64,000 nt of DNA, taken from Bacteroidales bacterium (GTDB lineage Bacteria > Bacteroidota > Bacteroidia > Bacteroidales > UBA932). The translations under genes were made by a program, and so were the position numbers. This document shows, in pieces, positions 51,267-60,349 of the stretch (positions are counted from its first letter, which is position 1; each line of letters starts with the position of its first letter). The notes under the pieces were generated by a model. It ran no database searches. It was not told the origin of the DNA and was given only the letters and a program-made list of their open reading frames with translations. Location of the stretch: contig JAEEJZ010000047.1 of assembly GCA_016282145.1 (NCBI GenBank), forward strand, positions 1 to 64,000, written 5' to 3'.

Positions 51267-52892
51267 TTATTTAGCCCGGTAGGATACGCTGATTGTAGAT
51301 GAGGCAAGAATCGGGCGAATCTGTAAGCCCCATTCACGCTTCATACCCTTACGCCACCAGTCGGCGGACCCGTGACCGTCTGTGCTACCTACTATATATG
51401 CGCTGTCATAATCGACTCCTCCCTGATTTCTCTGGAACTGGTCTGCCGACCAGATGCAGGCCTGATCCCAACCCTTAGGCTGGTATTCGTCCGTACCCTT
51501 CCTGGCATTGTACCCCGGAAGGAAAACGCCGCCATATGAGAGACCTCCCTGTCCGTTGACCGTTGTCCAGGAAGCTTTTTTCCAAGTGGCATAGGCCTCG
51601 ATGTAGCCGGGCATCCTCCAGGCGCTTCCCCACTTGACACGGGCCACATCGTAACGTCCTCCGCGAATGGTATTGTAACGGCTGGCAAGTGATGGCGTTT
51701 CTACAGCGGCATAGACGGAGATGTAATTGTAATAATTGGTGCTGGCACCGCTCGGCTGACCTCTCAAAGAGTAGCCCGGGAAATCATAACCGCTTCTTCC
51801 CCTTTCTTCCGGAGTGCTGATTTCTCCCCAACCGTAGTAGGTGCCCTTTCCTTCCGGTGTGGATGCTCCTACGTTGAAAGGAGCCCAGAAAGTATCTGTG
51901 CCGGTTAGATCAAAAATATAATTTGAGGCACCATCTTCGGTGACGGCATCAGTCGTTACGACCTCGATGGCATCTGCAGGCCTCGGCCGTGCAATCAGGG
52001 TCATACCGGTCATATCCCAGGTGCCCACCTGGCCGCCCTTGCTGGATAAATCACTGTCAATCACACTACCGTTGGACAGGGTCGCTTCCGCCGAGGTATT
52101 ATTCAGCAGGGTGACAATGACACCAGTCTTCATATTCCCATACTGCTTGTTGTTGTTATAAGTCGTTAGCTTGCTGTTGTGATTGACTGCCGGCACGGCA
52201 ATGTATGCAATGTCGCCAGCAGACGATACGGATGAGAGCGTAATGGTAGAAGTGGGGATGTTGGAGTATGGATCATTCTCTCCCTTTGCATAGAAATAGG
52301 ATGCGCCGCTGGACGTAACCTTGCCTGTCGCAGGCGAGGTGTATTCAATGCATTTGATGCCGGCAGGCAGTTTGAGCCGCACAATGTAGGATAATTTCTC
52401 TCCGTTGGCAAAATCAAACGCAGGCGTGATGCCGGTGCCGGTGGCCTTAACATAGTTGACTTTGTCCAGGCCGCTGGCTTTTCCGTTCTGACCCGTATAC
52501 CCGCAATGGATTTCGGTTCCGTGCACGGACGCATTCTTTCCGAGGACGGCTACCCATTCCGTAGCAGCGGTAACACCTTCGGCCTCCGCTTCAAAGATAG
52601 CGGAAGTGGAGCCTGCTCCGGAGATAAGGGAGAAGGTAACGACAGTACTGCCGTCTTGAATGGCGTAGAAGGTATCGCCGTCGGACCATACGGAGCTGAT
52701 GCCGGCGCCGCCGCCGGGCGTATTCTCGGAGTAGCTGAGTTTGGAAGGGCAGTTCACAATGGCGGTGATAATCTGCTTCTCACCGGACGGGGTGTTATCT
52801 TCAGGGGCAACTTCCTTATTGCAGGCGCAGAAAAAGGAAAGAAGCGCAGCAAAAGTTAAAATCTTCTTCATATTCTTCATGGTAATGCGCAT
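51267..52892 (-). CDS. FISUMP-type surface lipoprotein
   Basis: The 541-residue protein has a lipobox (FFCAC; the preferred start may be the internal ATG giving MKKILTF). It then has the shared N-terminal beta-rich domain (about 40-310, with ATEWVAVLGKNASVHG and LSYIVRLKLPAGIKCIEY) and a FISUMP domain (about 325-540, FWAPFNVGAS...YYGWGEISTPEE, GGRYDVARVKWGSAWRMPGY). It follows the 44-residue gene by 8 nt under promoter h. It is the intact paralog of the truncated gene at 48175. Confidence 0.75.
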   Translation of the reverse strand: MRITMKNMKKILTFAALLSFFCACNKEVAPEDNTPSGEKQIITAIVNCPSKLSYSENTPGGGAGISSVWSDGDTFYAIQDGSTVVTFSLISGAGSTSAIFEAEAEGVTAATEWVAVLGKNASVHGTEIHCGYTGQNGKASGLDKVNYVKATGTGITPAFDFANGEKLSYIVRLKLPAGIKCIEYTSPATGKVTSSGASYFYAKGENDPYSNIPTSTITLSSVSSAGDIAYIAVPAVNHNSKLTTYNNNKQYGNMKTGVIVTLLNNTSAEATLSNGSVIDSDLSSKGGQVGTWDMTGMTLIARPRPADAIEVVTTDAVTEDGASNYIFDLTGTDTFWAPFNVGASTPEGKGTYYGWGEISTPEERGRSGYDFPGYSLRGQPSGASTNYYNYISVYAAVETPSLASRYNTIRGGRYDVARVKWGSAWRMPGYIEAYATWKKASWTTVNGQGGLSYGGVFLPGYNARKGTDEYQPKGWDQACIWSADQFQRNQGGVDYDSAYIVGSTDGHGSADWWRKGMKREWGLQIRPILASSTISVSYRAK

Positions 52893-52900
52893 TAATCGGG

Positions 52901-53035
52901 TTAAAAAGAAGCGAAATCGGTATCATCATCCTCGCTGATCGAGGGTGCGTTGATCCATTCGGTACTGGTTGCGATGAATCTTACCGTCACAAGCTGGACT
53001 GTGTCTGCAGTAGGTTTGGTGTATTCAATTTTCAT
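52901..53035 (-). CDS. 44-residue protein ahead of the FISUMP gene
   Basis: The minus strand encodes MKIEYTKPTADTVQL and continues to an acidic end (APSISEDDDTDFASF). There is no signal peptide. The gene starts 36 nt after the -10 element of regulon promoter h and stops 8 nt before the FISUMP gene, so the operon structure supports translation. Its tail resembles the acidic end APSLEEDNEN of the 33341 product. The function is unknown; a leader peptide or small structural partner are options. Confidence 0.5.
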   Translation of the reverse strand: MKIEYTKPTADTVQLVTVRFIATSTEWINAPSISEDDDTDFASF

Positions 53036-53068
53036 TTTCAAAAATGGTTAGGTATGTCTTACGAAATA

Positions 53069-55681
53069 CTAATACACGTAAAATGACCGTGTTCCCGAAA
53101 AATTTTCCGTTTCTCCGTCCGGACGCACAAAACTGGCCCGGGTTCCGTCAGGTAGGGAGGCGGAATAAATCACCTTCCGGCCCTTGCGCTCCCAATGGAC
53201 GGAAATCGCTCCGTAGGGACTTTCGTACGTACATTCGAAGTGCTTCATCCCCTTGGGAAAGACCGGCTTGAGGACGATGTGCCGGAAGCCGGGTTCCTCC
53301 GGATCGGGACGAATGCCGCCCAGGCAGCGGTATTGCCAGGCGGAAATGTCCCCGAACATGATGTGGTTGAACGAATTGTCGCGGACTGCGTCGAGGTTCC
53401 AGTTCTCGACGAGGGTGCTATGCCCGTTCCGTACCCACCAGCCCCATGAGGGTGCATCCTCGGCGGTAGCGATCCGGAAGGCGGATTCGGCATAGCCGTT
53501 GTCGCACAGGGCCGTGAGCACCGCCTTGGCCCCGTGGACCCCGGCGTTGATGTGATAGCCGTCGGCCTTTACCCGTTCCTCCAGTGCGGCGGCCACCTTG
53601 CCCCGGAGTTCTTCCGGGACGAGGCCGAAGAGCAGCGGGAGACTTTGCTCCGTCTGCATCCCCTCCGCATAGATGCCGCTGGCGGCATCCAGGTACCGGG
53701 CATTGACGGCCGCCTTTACCTGGGCCGCGACGGCTTCATATTTCTTTTCATCCTCCGTCTTCCCGAACAGGCGGGCGGCGCGGACAAGAATGTCGAGGTC
53801 CTTATAAAGGAAGCAACTGGTAATCAGTGTCTTGTTGGCCCGCTTGGTCACGGCGACCCAGTCGCCGCGTCCCCAGGGGCACAGTCCGTCCACCGTAAGG
53901 CTGAGGGCATAATCCACATAGCGGCGGAGGTTGTCATAGCAGTCCCGAAGGGGCTTGCTGTCCCCGTAAAAGAGATAGAGGTTCCAGGGAATGAGGGCGA
54001 TGGTGCTGGTCCAGTCCAGCCCGTTGCCGTTGGCGGAAGTGGGCTGGTAGCCCCATCCTCCGGTAGGGATGATGTCGGGAAGGACGCCATTGGGCTGCTG
54101 TTCGTCCCGGTGGTCCGCCATCCATTTTTCATAGACGGTAAAAGCATCGAAGTTGTACAGCCCGGTCTCGATGGCGATATGCGCATCTCCCGTCCATCCG
54201 TTCTTTTCCCGCTGGGGGCAGTCGGTGGGGAAGCCCATCAGGTTGGACAGATAGGCCCGGCGGGCAGCCTGGTGAATGGCTTCCAGAATCGGAACGGAGG
54301 AAGAAATCTGCCCCGCTTCCGGGACGTCGCTTCCGACGCGGACCGCCGTCAGGTTCTCTTTGCTCATCTCCACGGGCCGGCTGGCATTGACCTCCACGTA
54401 GCGGAATCCTTTATAACTATACGCAGGGGAGAAGAAATCCTCTTCTCCGCTCAGGGTGACGATATCGGTCTGGAAAGGCTCCGTCTTCCGGTCTCCGAAA
54501 TAATAGGCATCCAGCTGGTTCAGGTCGGCCCGGCCGTCCGGGCCGAGTTTTTCTGCATAGAGAAGTTGGAGGACGGTCCCTTTTTCGCCCTTCAGGCGCA
54601 GATGGACGTTCCCCGCCCGGTTGGTGCCGAAGTCATAGACCCAGCGGGTAGGACGCAGGCGGACGATCTCCACCGCCTCTTCCTCCGCGCTTTCCCGAAT
54701 CGGGTACATCAGTTGCGAAACGATCTTTTCTGCCGGGCAGCTCCTGAAAATGACCTTGTCCCAGTCGGAATCGTCGTAGCCGGCTTCAGACCAGCCCTGC
54801 TGGAGCCTCCGGGCATCGTAGTGCTCTCCGGTGTAAAGGTTGTTGTAGAGCAGCGGCCCGTCCGATGAGGTTTTCCAGGAAAGATCGGTGGAAACGGTTT
54901 CACAGGAGCCGTCCTCGTAGAGGATGCGCACATCCATGCAGAAGGCCGGGCGGTCCCTCCAGGGGGCCTTGTTGAAGCGCCAGGTCGTCGAGGGCTGATG
55001 ATTGTACCAGCCGTTGCCCAGTTCCACACCCAGGGCGTTGCCGCCCGCCTGAAGGAGGGGAGTGATGTCGAGGGTGGAATATAGGATGCGGCGGTCGTAA
55101 CGCGTAAACGCCGGGTCGAGGACACGGTTGCCCGCTTTGCGGCCATTGACTTCCAGGGTATAGAGTCCGGCGGCGGCGATATAAGCCCGTGCCCGCACGA
55201 CTTTCCCGCGGAGCGTGAGTTCTTTCCTGAACCTGGGGGCGGGTCGGAAATCCCTGTCCTTTGCGTCGGAAATCCAGTGCCCGCGCCAGGCGGATTCCGT
55301 CATCATCCCTGTTTCGAAACTCTGTAGGGCGGATTCCACCGGGACGGTCTCCCCGTCTTCATAGCGGACTTTCCACCAGTAGCGGGTAAACGCCTCCAGG
55401 GGTTGCCCGTCATAGGAAGCAAGGACGATACCGGCGGCGATGCGGCCGGAATCCCACACTTGATGGGTATCGAAAGCCAGGGAGTCGGACGAGACCAGCA
55501 CCCTGCAGGCGGCTTGCCGTACGTCGCTCATTTCGTCCACCAGCTGCCAGGAAAGGCGAGGGTGCGCATTATCGACCCCCAGGGGGTTCACCAGATGCTC
55601 GGTGCGCAGGCCGACGACCTCGACCGCATTCAACTGAAGCGGAAGAAGCGCAAGAAGAGAAAAAAGGAAAGAGACTCTCAT
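53069..55681 (-). CDS. Glycoside hydrolase family 78 alpha-L-rhamnosidase
   Basis: The 870-residue protein has a signal peptide (ending LQLNAVE), then the GH78 beta-sandwich domains (about 20-440, with SWRGHWISD-like WRGHWISD, AYIAAAGLYTLEVNG and LDPAFTRYDRRILY). The catalytic (alpha/alpha)6 barrel has MGFPTDCPQREKNGWTGDAHIAIET (acid region, near 490) and GDWV, and a C-terminal beta domain ends the protein. It should release terminal alpha-L-rhamnose. The start is 8 nt after the -10 of promoter g. Promoter h of the next gene lies inside its last codons. Confidence 0.93.
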   Translation of the reverse strand: MRVSFLFSLLALLPLQLNAVEVVGLRTEHLVNPLGVDNAHPRLSWQLVDEMSDVRQAACRVLVSSDSLAFDTHQVWDSGRIAAGIVLASYDGQPLEAFTRYWWKVRYEDGETVPVESALQSFETGMMTESAWRGHWISDAKDRDFRPAPRFRKELTLRGKVVRARAYIAAAGLYTLEVNGRKAGNRVLDPAFTRYDRRILYSTLDITPLLQAGGNALGVELGNGWYNHQPSTTWRFNKAPWRDRPAFCMDVRILYEDGSCETVSTDLSWKTSSDGPLLYNNLYTGEHYDARRLQQGWSEAGYDDSDWDKVIFRSCPAEKIVSQLMYPIRESAEEEAVEIVRLRPTRWVYDFGTNRAGNVHLRLKGEKGTVLQLLYAEKLGPDGRADLNQLDAYYFGDRKTEPFQTDIVTLSGEEDFFSPAYSYKGFRYVEVNASRPVEMSKENLTAVRVGSDVPEAGQISSSVPILEAIHQAARRAYLSNLMGFPTDCPQREKNGWTGDAHIAIETGLYNFDAFTVYEKWMADHRDEQQPNGVLPDIIPTGGWGYQPTSANGNGLDWTSTIALIPWNLYLFYGDSKPLRDCYDNLRRYVDYALSLTVDGLCPWGRGDWVAVTKRANKTLITSCFLYKDLDILVRAARLFGKTEDEKKYEAVAAQVKAAVNARYLDAASGIYAEGMQTEQSLPLLFGLVPEELRGKVAAALEERVKADGYHINAGVHGAKAVLTALCDNGYAESAFRIATAEDAPSWGWWVRNGHSTLVENWNLDAVRDNSFNHIMFGDISAWQYRCLGGIRPDPEEPGFRHIVLKPVFPKGMKHFECTYESPYGAISVHWERKGRKVIYSASLPDGTRASFVRPDGETENFSGTRSFYVY
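53072..53096 (-). promoter_or_regulatory. Regulon promoter h (52901-51267 operon), inside the GH78 3' end
   Basis: GGGAA (53096-53092), 14 nt, then GTGTAT (53077-53072) on the minus strand. It overlaps the last codons of the rhamnosidase, whose stop is at 53069-53071. Confidence 0.65.
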
Positions 55682-55689
55682 TACAAATA

Positions 55690-55714
55690 ATACCCGAAAC
55701 TGGGCGGATTACCT
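55690..55714 (-). promoter_or_regulatory. Regulon promoter g (GH78)
   Basis: AGGTA (55714-55710), 14 nt, then GGGTAT (55695-55690) on the minus strand, 8 nt before ATG 55681. This is the weakest match of the set. Confidence 0.5.
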
Positions 55715-55724
55715 TATGAAATCA

Positions 55725-55749
55725 GGGAAGTTTCCGAAGGAAAGTGTAT
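55725..55749 (+). promoter_or_regulatory. Regulon promoter f (GH2-GH88 gene)
   Basis: GGGAA (55725-55729), 14 nt, then GTGTAT (55744-55749), 9 nt before ATG 55759. It excludes the in-frame GTG at 55744 as the start. Confidence 0.75.
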
Positions 55750-55758
55750 CTTTATCAT

Positions 55759-58700
55759 ATGAAACGCCTTCTTCCGCTATTTTTTCTCATTTTTCTGATT
55801 TCCGGCTGCCGCGCGCAGCAAGTGAATGTAGCCCTGCACCGCACGGCTACGGCTTCGTCGAATTATGATGCCAACCTTACCGCCCAGTTACTGACGGACG
55901 GGATTATTCTGCAGGGGTCTCCCGCCTTTCTGGAGTTGGACTCTTCAGAAGGCCCGGTGGACCGGGTGGAAAGGGAGAACGCCTTGGACGGGGATGTGAA
56001 TTCCCGGAACATCCTTACCGGAAAGGAAGGTTGGCTGAAGTGGCGTTTCCACGGTTATCCCGTTTCGGCGGACCAGGCGGAAGTGCTCTATCAGGAAGCG
56101 CTGAAAGGAGGTCGCGGAGGTCCGCTCCACCGTGTTGGCGTTCCCATTGCCGAGGAACAGGAAAACGTGCTCCGCCTTGCGCTTACTTTCCCGTACGAAG
56201 CTCGCTGGCGGGTCAAAAGTGTCGATTTTTACAAAGAGGGTAAGCCTCTCGGGAACCTGCTCCCCTCGGCGCACTTTACCAGCGCCTGGATGAGCGAGGG
56301 CTGTGCGGACGAATGGGTCAGCATCGACCTGGGCCAGGTCCGTAAGATTAGCTCGGTGCGGCCGCACTGGATTTATACCCCGGACCGTTATGATGTAGTG
56401 GTTTCCAAAGACGGCGTTTCCTGGAAGGCTTTCCGCCCCGGTCGCTGGCGTTATGTGAAGTTGCAGTTGCACGGGGATTCCGGAGAGCGTTTCAGCCTGA
56501 CGGAAATCGAGGTGCTGGGGCCGGACAGGCAGAAAGAAGCTGCCGGCGGCTGGAAGATTCAGCGCGCCTCCTGCGTGGAGGCCGGGGGAGCGGAGGTCTC
56601 TTCTCCGGGATTCGATACCCGGGGCTGGCTTCCCGCGAGCGTTCCGGCGACGGTGCTGGCCAATTATATCGCCGCAGGCGCAGTCCCGGATCCGGGCTTC
56701 GGTGATAACTGGAGCCAGATTTCCGATGCCTATTTCAACGGCGATTTCTGGTATCGCAGGGAATTTGAATATCAGCGTGGGAGCAAGCGCCCGTTCCTGG
56801 ATTTCGATGGCATCAACTGGAAAGCGGAAGTCTGGCTGAACGGCGTTCAGGCCGGAAGGATCAAGGGCGCGTTCATGCGCGGGCATTTCGAGGTGGATTC
56901 GCTTCTCAGGGACGGCCTGAATGTGCTGGCGGTCAAGACGCTGTGCAACGCACATCCCGGTGCAGTCAAGGAAAAGACGGCGAAATGGACGGGCTACAAC
57001 GGCGGCGTCCTCGGGGCTGACAGCCCCACCTTCCTCGCCAGTATCGGCTGGGACTGGATGACGACGGTCCGGGGCCGGAACTGCGGTATCTGGAACGATG
57101 TGCGCCTGACGGAAAAGGGAGCGGTGGAAGTTGCCGATCCGCTGGTGGTCTCGAAGGTGAATCCTGACGGGACGGCCAGCATCACGGCTTCCGTAAGGGT
57201 AAAGGGCGCGGACTCCGCCCCCGGCCGTGTAACGCTGGAAGGCTGGATAGGAGATATCCGCTTCTCCAGGGAAGTCGGTGCAGACGGCGAGCTTTCCTTC
57301 ACGCCGGCCGATTTCCCCCAATTGAATGATTGTCGTCTGGGGCTCTGGTGGCCCGTGGGCTATGGGGATCCGCTGCTGCACGATGCCGGGTTTATCGTGC
57401 GCGTGGACGGGGAAATATCGGATTCCCTGCATTTCAAGGCCGGAATCCGGGAAATGCGTTGGGACAGTGCCGACGGCATCCTGAAACTGTTCATCAATGG
57501 CCGGAGGTTTATCCCGCAAGGGGGAAACTGGGGCTTCTCGGAGCATAATCTGGTGTTCCCTGCCGAAAAGTACGATCTCGCCCTCAACTACCATCGCCAG
57601 ATGCATATGAATATGATCCGTAACTGGGTGGGTCAGGTGGCCGATGAGGAATTCTACGATGCCTGCGACCGCTACGGCGTAATGGTGTGGCAGGATTTCT
57701 GGCTGGCCAATCCCGGCGACGGCCCGGATCCGGACGACGAATGCCTGTTCCTTGCGAATGCAGACGACTGGGTGCGCCGGATTCGCCGCCATCCCTGTCT
57801 GGCCCTTTATTGCGGACGCAACGAGGGTGATCCTCCTGCATCGCTGGACAAGGCTTTGAAGGAAGATATTGTCGCCCGCCTGCATCCGGGCATGCTTTAT
57901 ATCTCGAATTCCGCCGACGGCATCGTGAGCGGGCACGGACCGTATAATGCCCAGCCTGTTGCGGAGTATTACGGCCAGCAGAGCGGGAAACTCCATTCGG
58001 AGCGGGGCCTTCCCAACGCCCCCACCTGGGAGAGCCTGCAGCGGATGGTCCCGCCGGAGGATTTCTGGCCTGTCGGGGAGATGTGGGGAAAGCACGATTT
58101 CACGCGGGACGGTGCCCAGAGCGTCAAAACCTATACCCGCCTGATCGAGAATACCTGGGGAAAACCCGTTTCGGCCTGGGAATTCAGTTTCCTGTCCCAA
58201 TGGCTCAACTACGAAGGCTGCCGCGCCATTTTCGAGTCGTCGAATGCTGCCGGCAGGATGGGGATGCTCCTTTGGATGACGCATCCCAGCTGGCCGTCGA
58301 TGGTGTTCTGTACCTATGATTATTATTTTGAACAGACCGGGGCTTTCTTCGGTTGCAAGAAAGGCTGCGAACCGCTGCATATCCAGTATAATCCGCAGAC
58401 CCGCGAGGTGGAGGTGGTGAATCTCTGTTGCGGCGACCGGGAAGGATTGACCGCGCAGTTGGATATCTATGACGGCAGGGGTTTGCTGCTGGGTAAGCGG
58501 GAAGCCCGCGTGAATGTGCCGGACGATGCTACCGTTTCCTGTTTTGCCGCGGACCTGCCCGTCGGGGAGTCTGCCTGTCTTCTGCGCTTGCGGTTGCTCT
58601 CAGATGAAGGCGCGTCACTCTCTGAAAACTTCTATATGGTTCCGGAAGACAGCGTCCAGGGCTGCTCTCTTAAATCCCTTCGTCCCTTGCCGGCGGCGAA

Positions 58701-60063
58701 ACTGCAGAAGACGGTCAGCGTTTCCGATGCGGGGATTACGGTGACCCTGCGTAACGAAGATACGCTGCCCGCCCTTCTCGTGCGGCTCGTCCTGAAGGAC
58801 AGGAAAGGAACGGAGATTCTGCCGTGCAGTTTTTCGGACAATTATTTCGCCCTGATGCCGGGAGAAGAGAAAATGATTGAAATATTGGCGCCGTCGCTTC
58901 CGGCTGCCCCGGACGTGGAGGTGCAGCAGCTGGGAGACTTTTCCCGCAGTGCAATGGACCTGATGACGGAGGAGGTGAGCCCCCTGAGTGCAAGCCAGTG
59001 CCTGCTCCTGGGGAAATCGACGCCCGGGGATTCTTTGCCGCAGACCTTTGAAAACGGGCATCTGGTGTTCTCGGACAGGGTGCGCTGGACCAGCGGCTTC
59101 TTCCCGGGGACCTGCTGGTATGCCTACCGGCTCAGCGGACAGGAGGCGGTCAAGGCCCTGGCTGAGTCGTTCACGGCTCCGATGCTGGACGTGGATGCGT
59201 ATTTCCGGGACCACGATATCGGTTTCCAGATCATGTGCTCAGCGGGCCTGGCGTACAGGACGACCGGGGATGAAACTTACCTGCCTGCCATCCGCAGGGG
59301 GGCAGAACTGCTCGCGTCGCGTTTTTCGCCGCTTACCGGCACCATCAAGAGTTGGGACAGCAGCCGGCCGGTATGCAAGGTCATCATCGACAATATGATG
59401 AACCTGGAACTCCTGACCTTTGCTTCCCGCCAGTTCGGCGTTCCCGAGTGGGAGGCGATGGCAAAATCCCATGCCGACAAGACCATGGTCAACCATTTCC
59501 GGGAAGACGGTTCTTCCTATCATCTGCTGGAATATGACCTGGCGACGGGCGAGGTCCTGGTCCGGAAAACGGTACAGGGCTACAGTGACGATTCTTCCTG
59601 GTCCCGGGGGCAGTCCTGGGGCCTGTACGGATACACTATGATGTACCGTGAGACCGGAGAGAAACGCTATCTGCAGCAGGCCGAGAAGATTGCCGCCTAT
59701 CTGCTTCCCCTCTTGGCGGACCGGCCCGTGCCGGCCTGGGATTTTTCCGCTCCGTCGCCGTTCAGCGGGCAGGATGACGCTTCCGCCGCGGCGGTAATGG
59801 CCTCCGCCTTTGTAGAACTGAGTACCCTGACGAAGGACAAAGGCCGTTCAGCGCAATACCTCGAACAGGCAGAGGCGATGCTGCTTGCGCTCGCATCGCC
59901 CCGTTATCTGGCATCGCCCGGAGAGTTGGGCGGCTTCCTGCTGAAGCATAGCACCGGCTTTTACAGGCATGGCAGTGAGGTGGATGTACCCCTGACCTAT
60001 GCGGACTATTATTTCCTGGAAGCGCTGGACCGTTACCGGTATTATCCCAGCACTTCCAGGTAG
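55759..60063 (+). CDS. Exported fusion: F5/8-type domain, GH2 and GH88
   Basis: The protein of about 1434 residues has a lipobox (LISGCR, Cys near 16). An N-terminal region contains two discoidin-like pieces (VNVALHRTATASSNYDANLTAQLLTDG and WVSIDLGQVRKISSVRPHW, to about 260). A GH2 enzyme follows (about 265-1000): a sugar-binding jelly roll (FWYRREFEY, FDGINWKAEVWLNG) and a barrel with MNMIRNWVGQ, the acid block ALYCGRNEGDP (near 683) and SAWEFSFLSQW. The last 340 residues are GH88 unsaturated uronyl hydrolase (VRWTSGFFPGTCWYAYRLSG, HDIGFQIMCSAGLAY, IDNMMNLELL, SSWSRGQSWGLYGYTMMYRETG). GH88 would process the unsaturated uronates made by the lyase at 40002. Confidence 0.9.
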   Translation: MKRLLPLFFLIFLISGCRAQQVNVALHRTATASSNYDANLTAQLLTDGIILQGSPAFLELDSSEGPVDRVERENALDGDVNSRNILTGKEGWLKWRFHGYPVSADQAEVLYQEALKGGRGGPLHRVGVPIAEEQENVLRLALTFPYEARWRVKSVDFYKEGKPLGNLLPSAHFTSAWMSEGCADEWVSIDLGQVRKISSVRPHWIYTPDRYDVVVSKDGVSWKAFRPGRWRYVKLQLHGDSGERFSLTEIEVLGPDRQKEAAGGWKIQRASCVEAGGAEVSSPGFDTRGWLPASVPATVLANYIAAGAVPDPGFGDNWSQISDAYFNGDFWYRREFEYQRGSKRPFLDFDGINWKAEVWLNGVQAGRIKGAFMRGHFEVDSLLRDGLNVLAVKTLCNAHPGAVKEKTAKWTGYNGGVLGADSPTFLASIGWDWMTTVRGRNCGIWNDVRLTEKGAVEVADPLVVSKVNPDGTASITASVRVKGADSAPGRVTLEGWIGDIRFSREVGADGELSFTPADFPQLNDCRLGLWWPVGYGDPLLHDAGFIVRVDGEISDSLHFKAGIREMRWDSADGILKLFINGRRFIPQGGNWGFSEHNLVFPAEKYDLALNYHRQMHMNMIRNWVGQVADEEFYDACDRYGVMVWQDFWLANPGDGPDPDDECLFLANADDWVRRIRRHPCLALYCGRNEGDPPASLDKALKEDIVARLHPGMLYISNSADGIVSGHGPYNAQPVAEYYGQQSGKLHSERGLPNAPTWESLQRMVPPEDFWPVGEMWGKHDFTRDGAQSVKTYTRLIENTWGKPVSAWEFSFLSQWLNYEGCRAIFESSNAAGRMGMLLWMTHPSWPSMVFCTYDYYFEQTGAFFGCKKGCEPLHIQYNPQTREVEVVNLCCGDREGLTAQLDIYDGRGLLLGKREARVNVPDDATVSCFAADLPVGESACLLRLRLLSDEGASLSENFYMVPEDSVQGCSLKSLRPLPAAKLQKTVSVSDAGITVTLRNEDTLPALLVRLVLKDRKGTEILPCSFSDNYFALMPGEEKMIEILAPSLPAAPDVEVQQLGDFSRSAMDLMTEEVSPLSASQCLLLGKSTPGDSLPQTFENGHLVFSDRVRWTSGFFPGTCWYAYRLSGQEAVKALAESFTAPMLDVDAYFRDHDIGFQIMCSAGLAYRTTGDETYLPAIRRGAELLASRFSPLTGTIKSWDSSRPVCKVIIDNMMNLELLTFASRQFGVPEWEAMAKSHADKTMVNHFREDGSSYHLLEYDLATGEVLVRKTVQGYSDDSSWSRGQSWGLYGYTMMYRETGEKRYLQQAEKIAAYLLPLLADRPVPAWDFSAPSPFSGQDDASAAAVMASAFVELSTLTKDKGRSAQYLEQAEAMLLALASPRYLASPGELGGFLLKHSTGFYRHGSEVDVPLTYADYYFLEALDRYRYYPSTSR

Positions 60064-60344
60064 AAACTTACCGGGCGGAAGCCGTCGTTGCAACTGATCA
60101 TCGCGCTGAGGGGATTGCGCATCCATCCGTCAAAGAAGTTGCCCTCGCCGCGGGCGAGCGCTTCGGCGAACGGACGCACCGAATCCCAGGCGGAGGGACA
60201 GAAGCCCTCCGGACATTTTCCGTCCACGGAGACCCACTGCTGACCGATGCGCACATCGCAGCTATGTTCGATGGGGTTCTCATACCGGGCCATCAGGTCC
60301 GGATACTCCGTTTGGCGTACGGCGGTGATGCGGACTTGCTTCAA
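60042..60344 (-). CDS. TIGR04076-family small protein
   Basis: From TTG 60344 the gene encodes 100 residues starting KQVRITAVRQTEYPDLMARYENPIEHSCDVRIGQQW and ending SAMISCNDGFRPVSFYLEVLG. This matches the TIGR04076 pattern (EHxC, PEGFCPxAWDSV, CxDGxRPV) with its conserved cysteines; the function is unknown. The start is 5 nt after the stop of the beta-helix gene, implying translational coupling. No ATG is available without running far into the upstream gene. Its last 22 bp overlap the end of the converging GH2-GH88 gene. Confidence 0.75.
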   Translation of the reverse strand: MKQVRITAVRQTEYPDLMARYENPIEHSCDVRIGQQWVSVDGKCPEGFCPSAWDSVRPFAEALARGEGNFFDGWMRNPLSAMISCNDGFRPVSFYLEVLG

Positions 60345-60349
60345 GGGGC

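Noticed and set aside
55945..58380. 811-codon open frame opposite the GH2-GH88 gene
   Set aside because: Antisense shadow with no recognisable domain.
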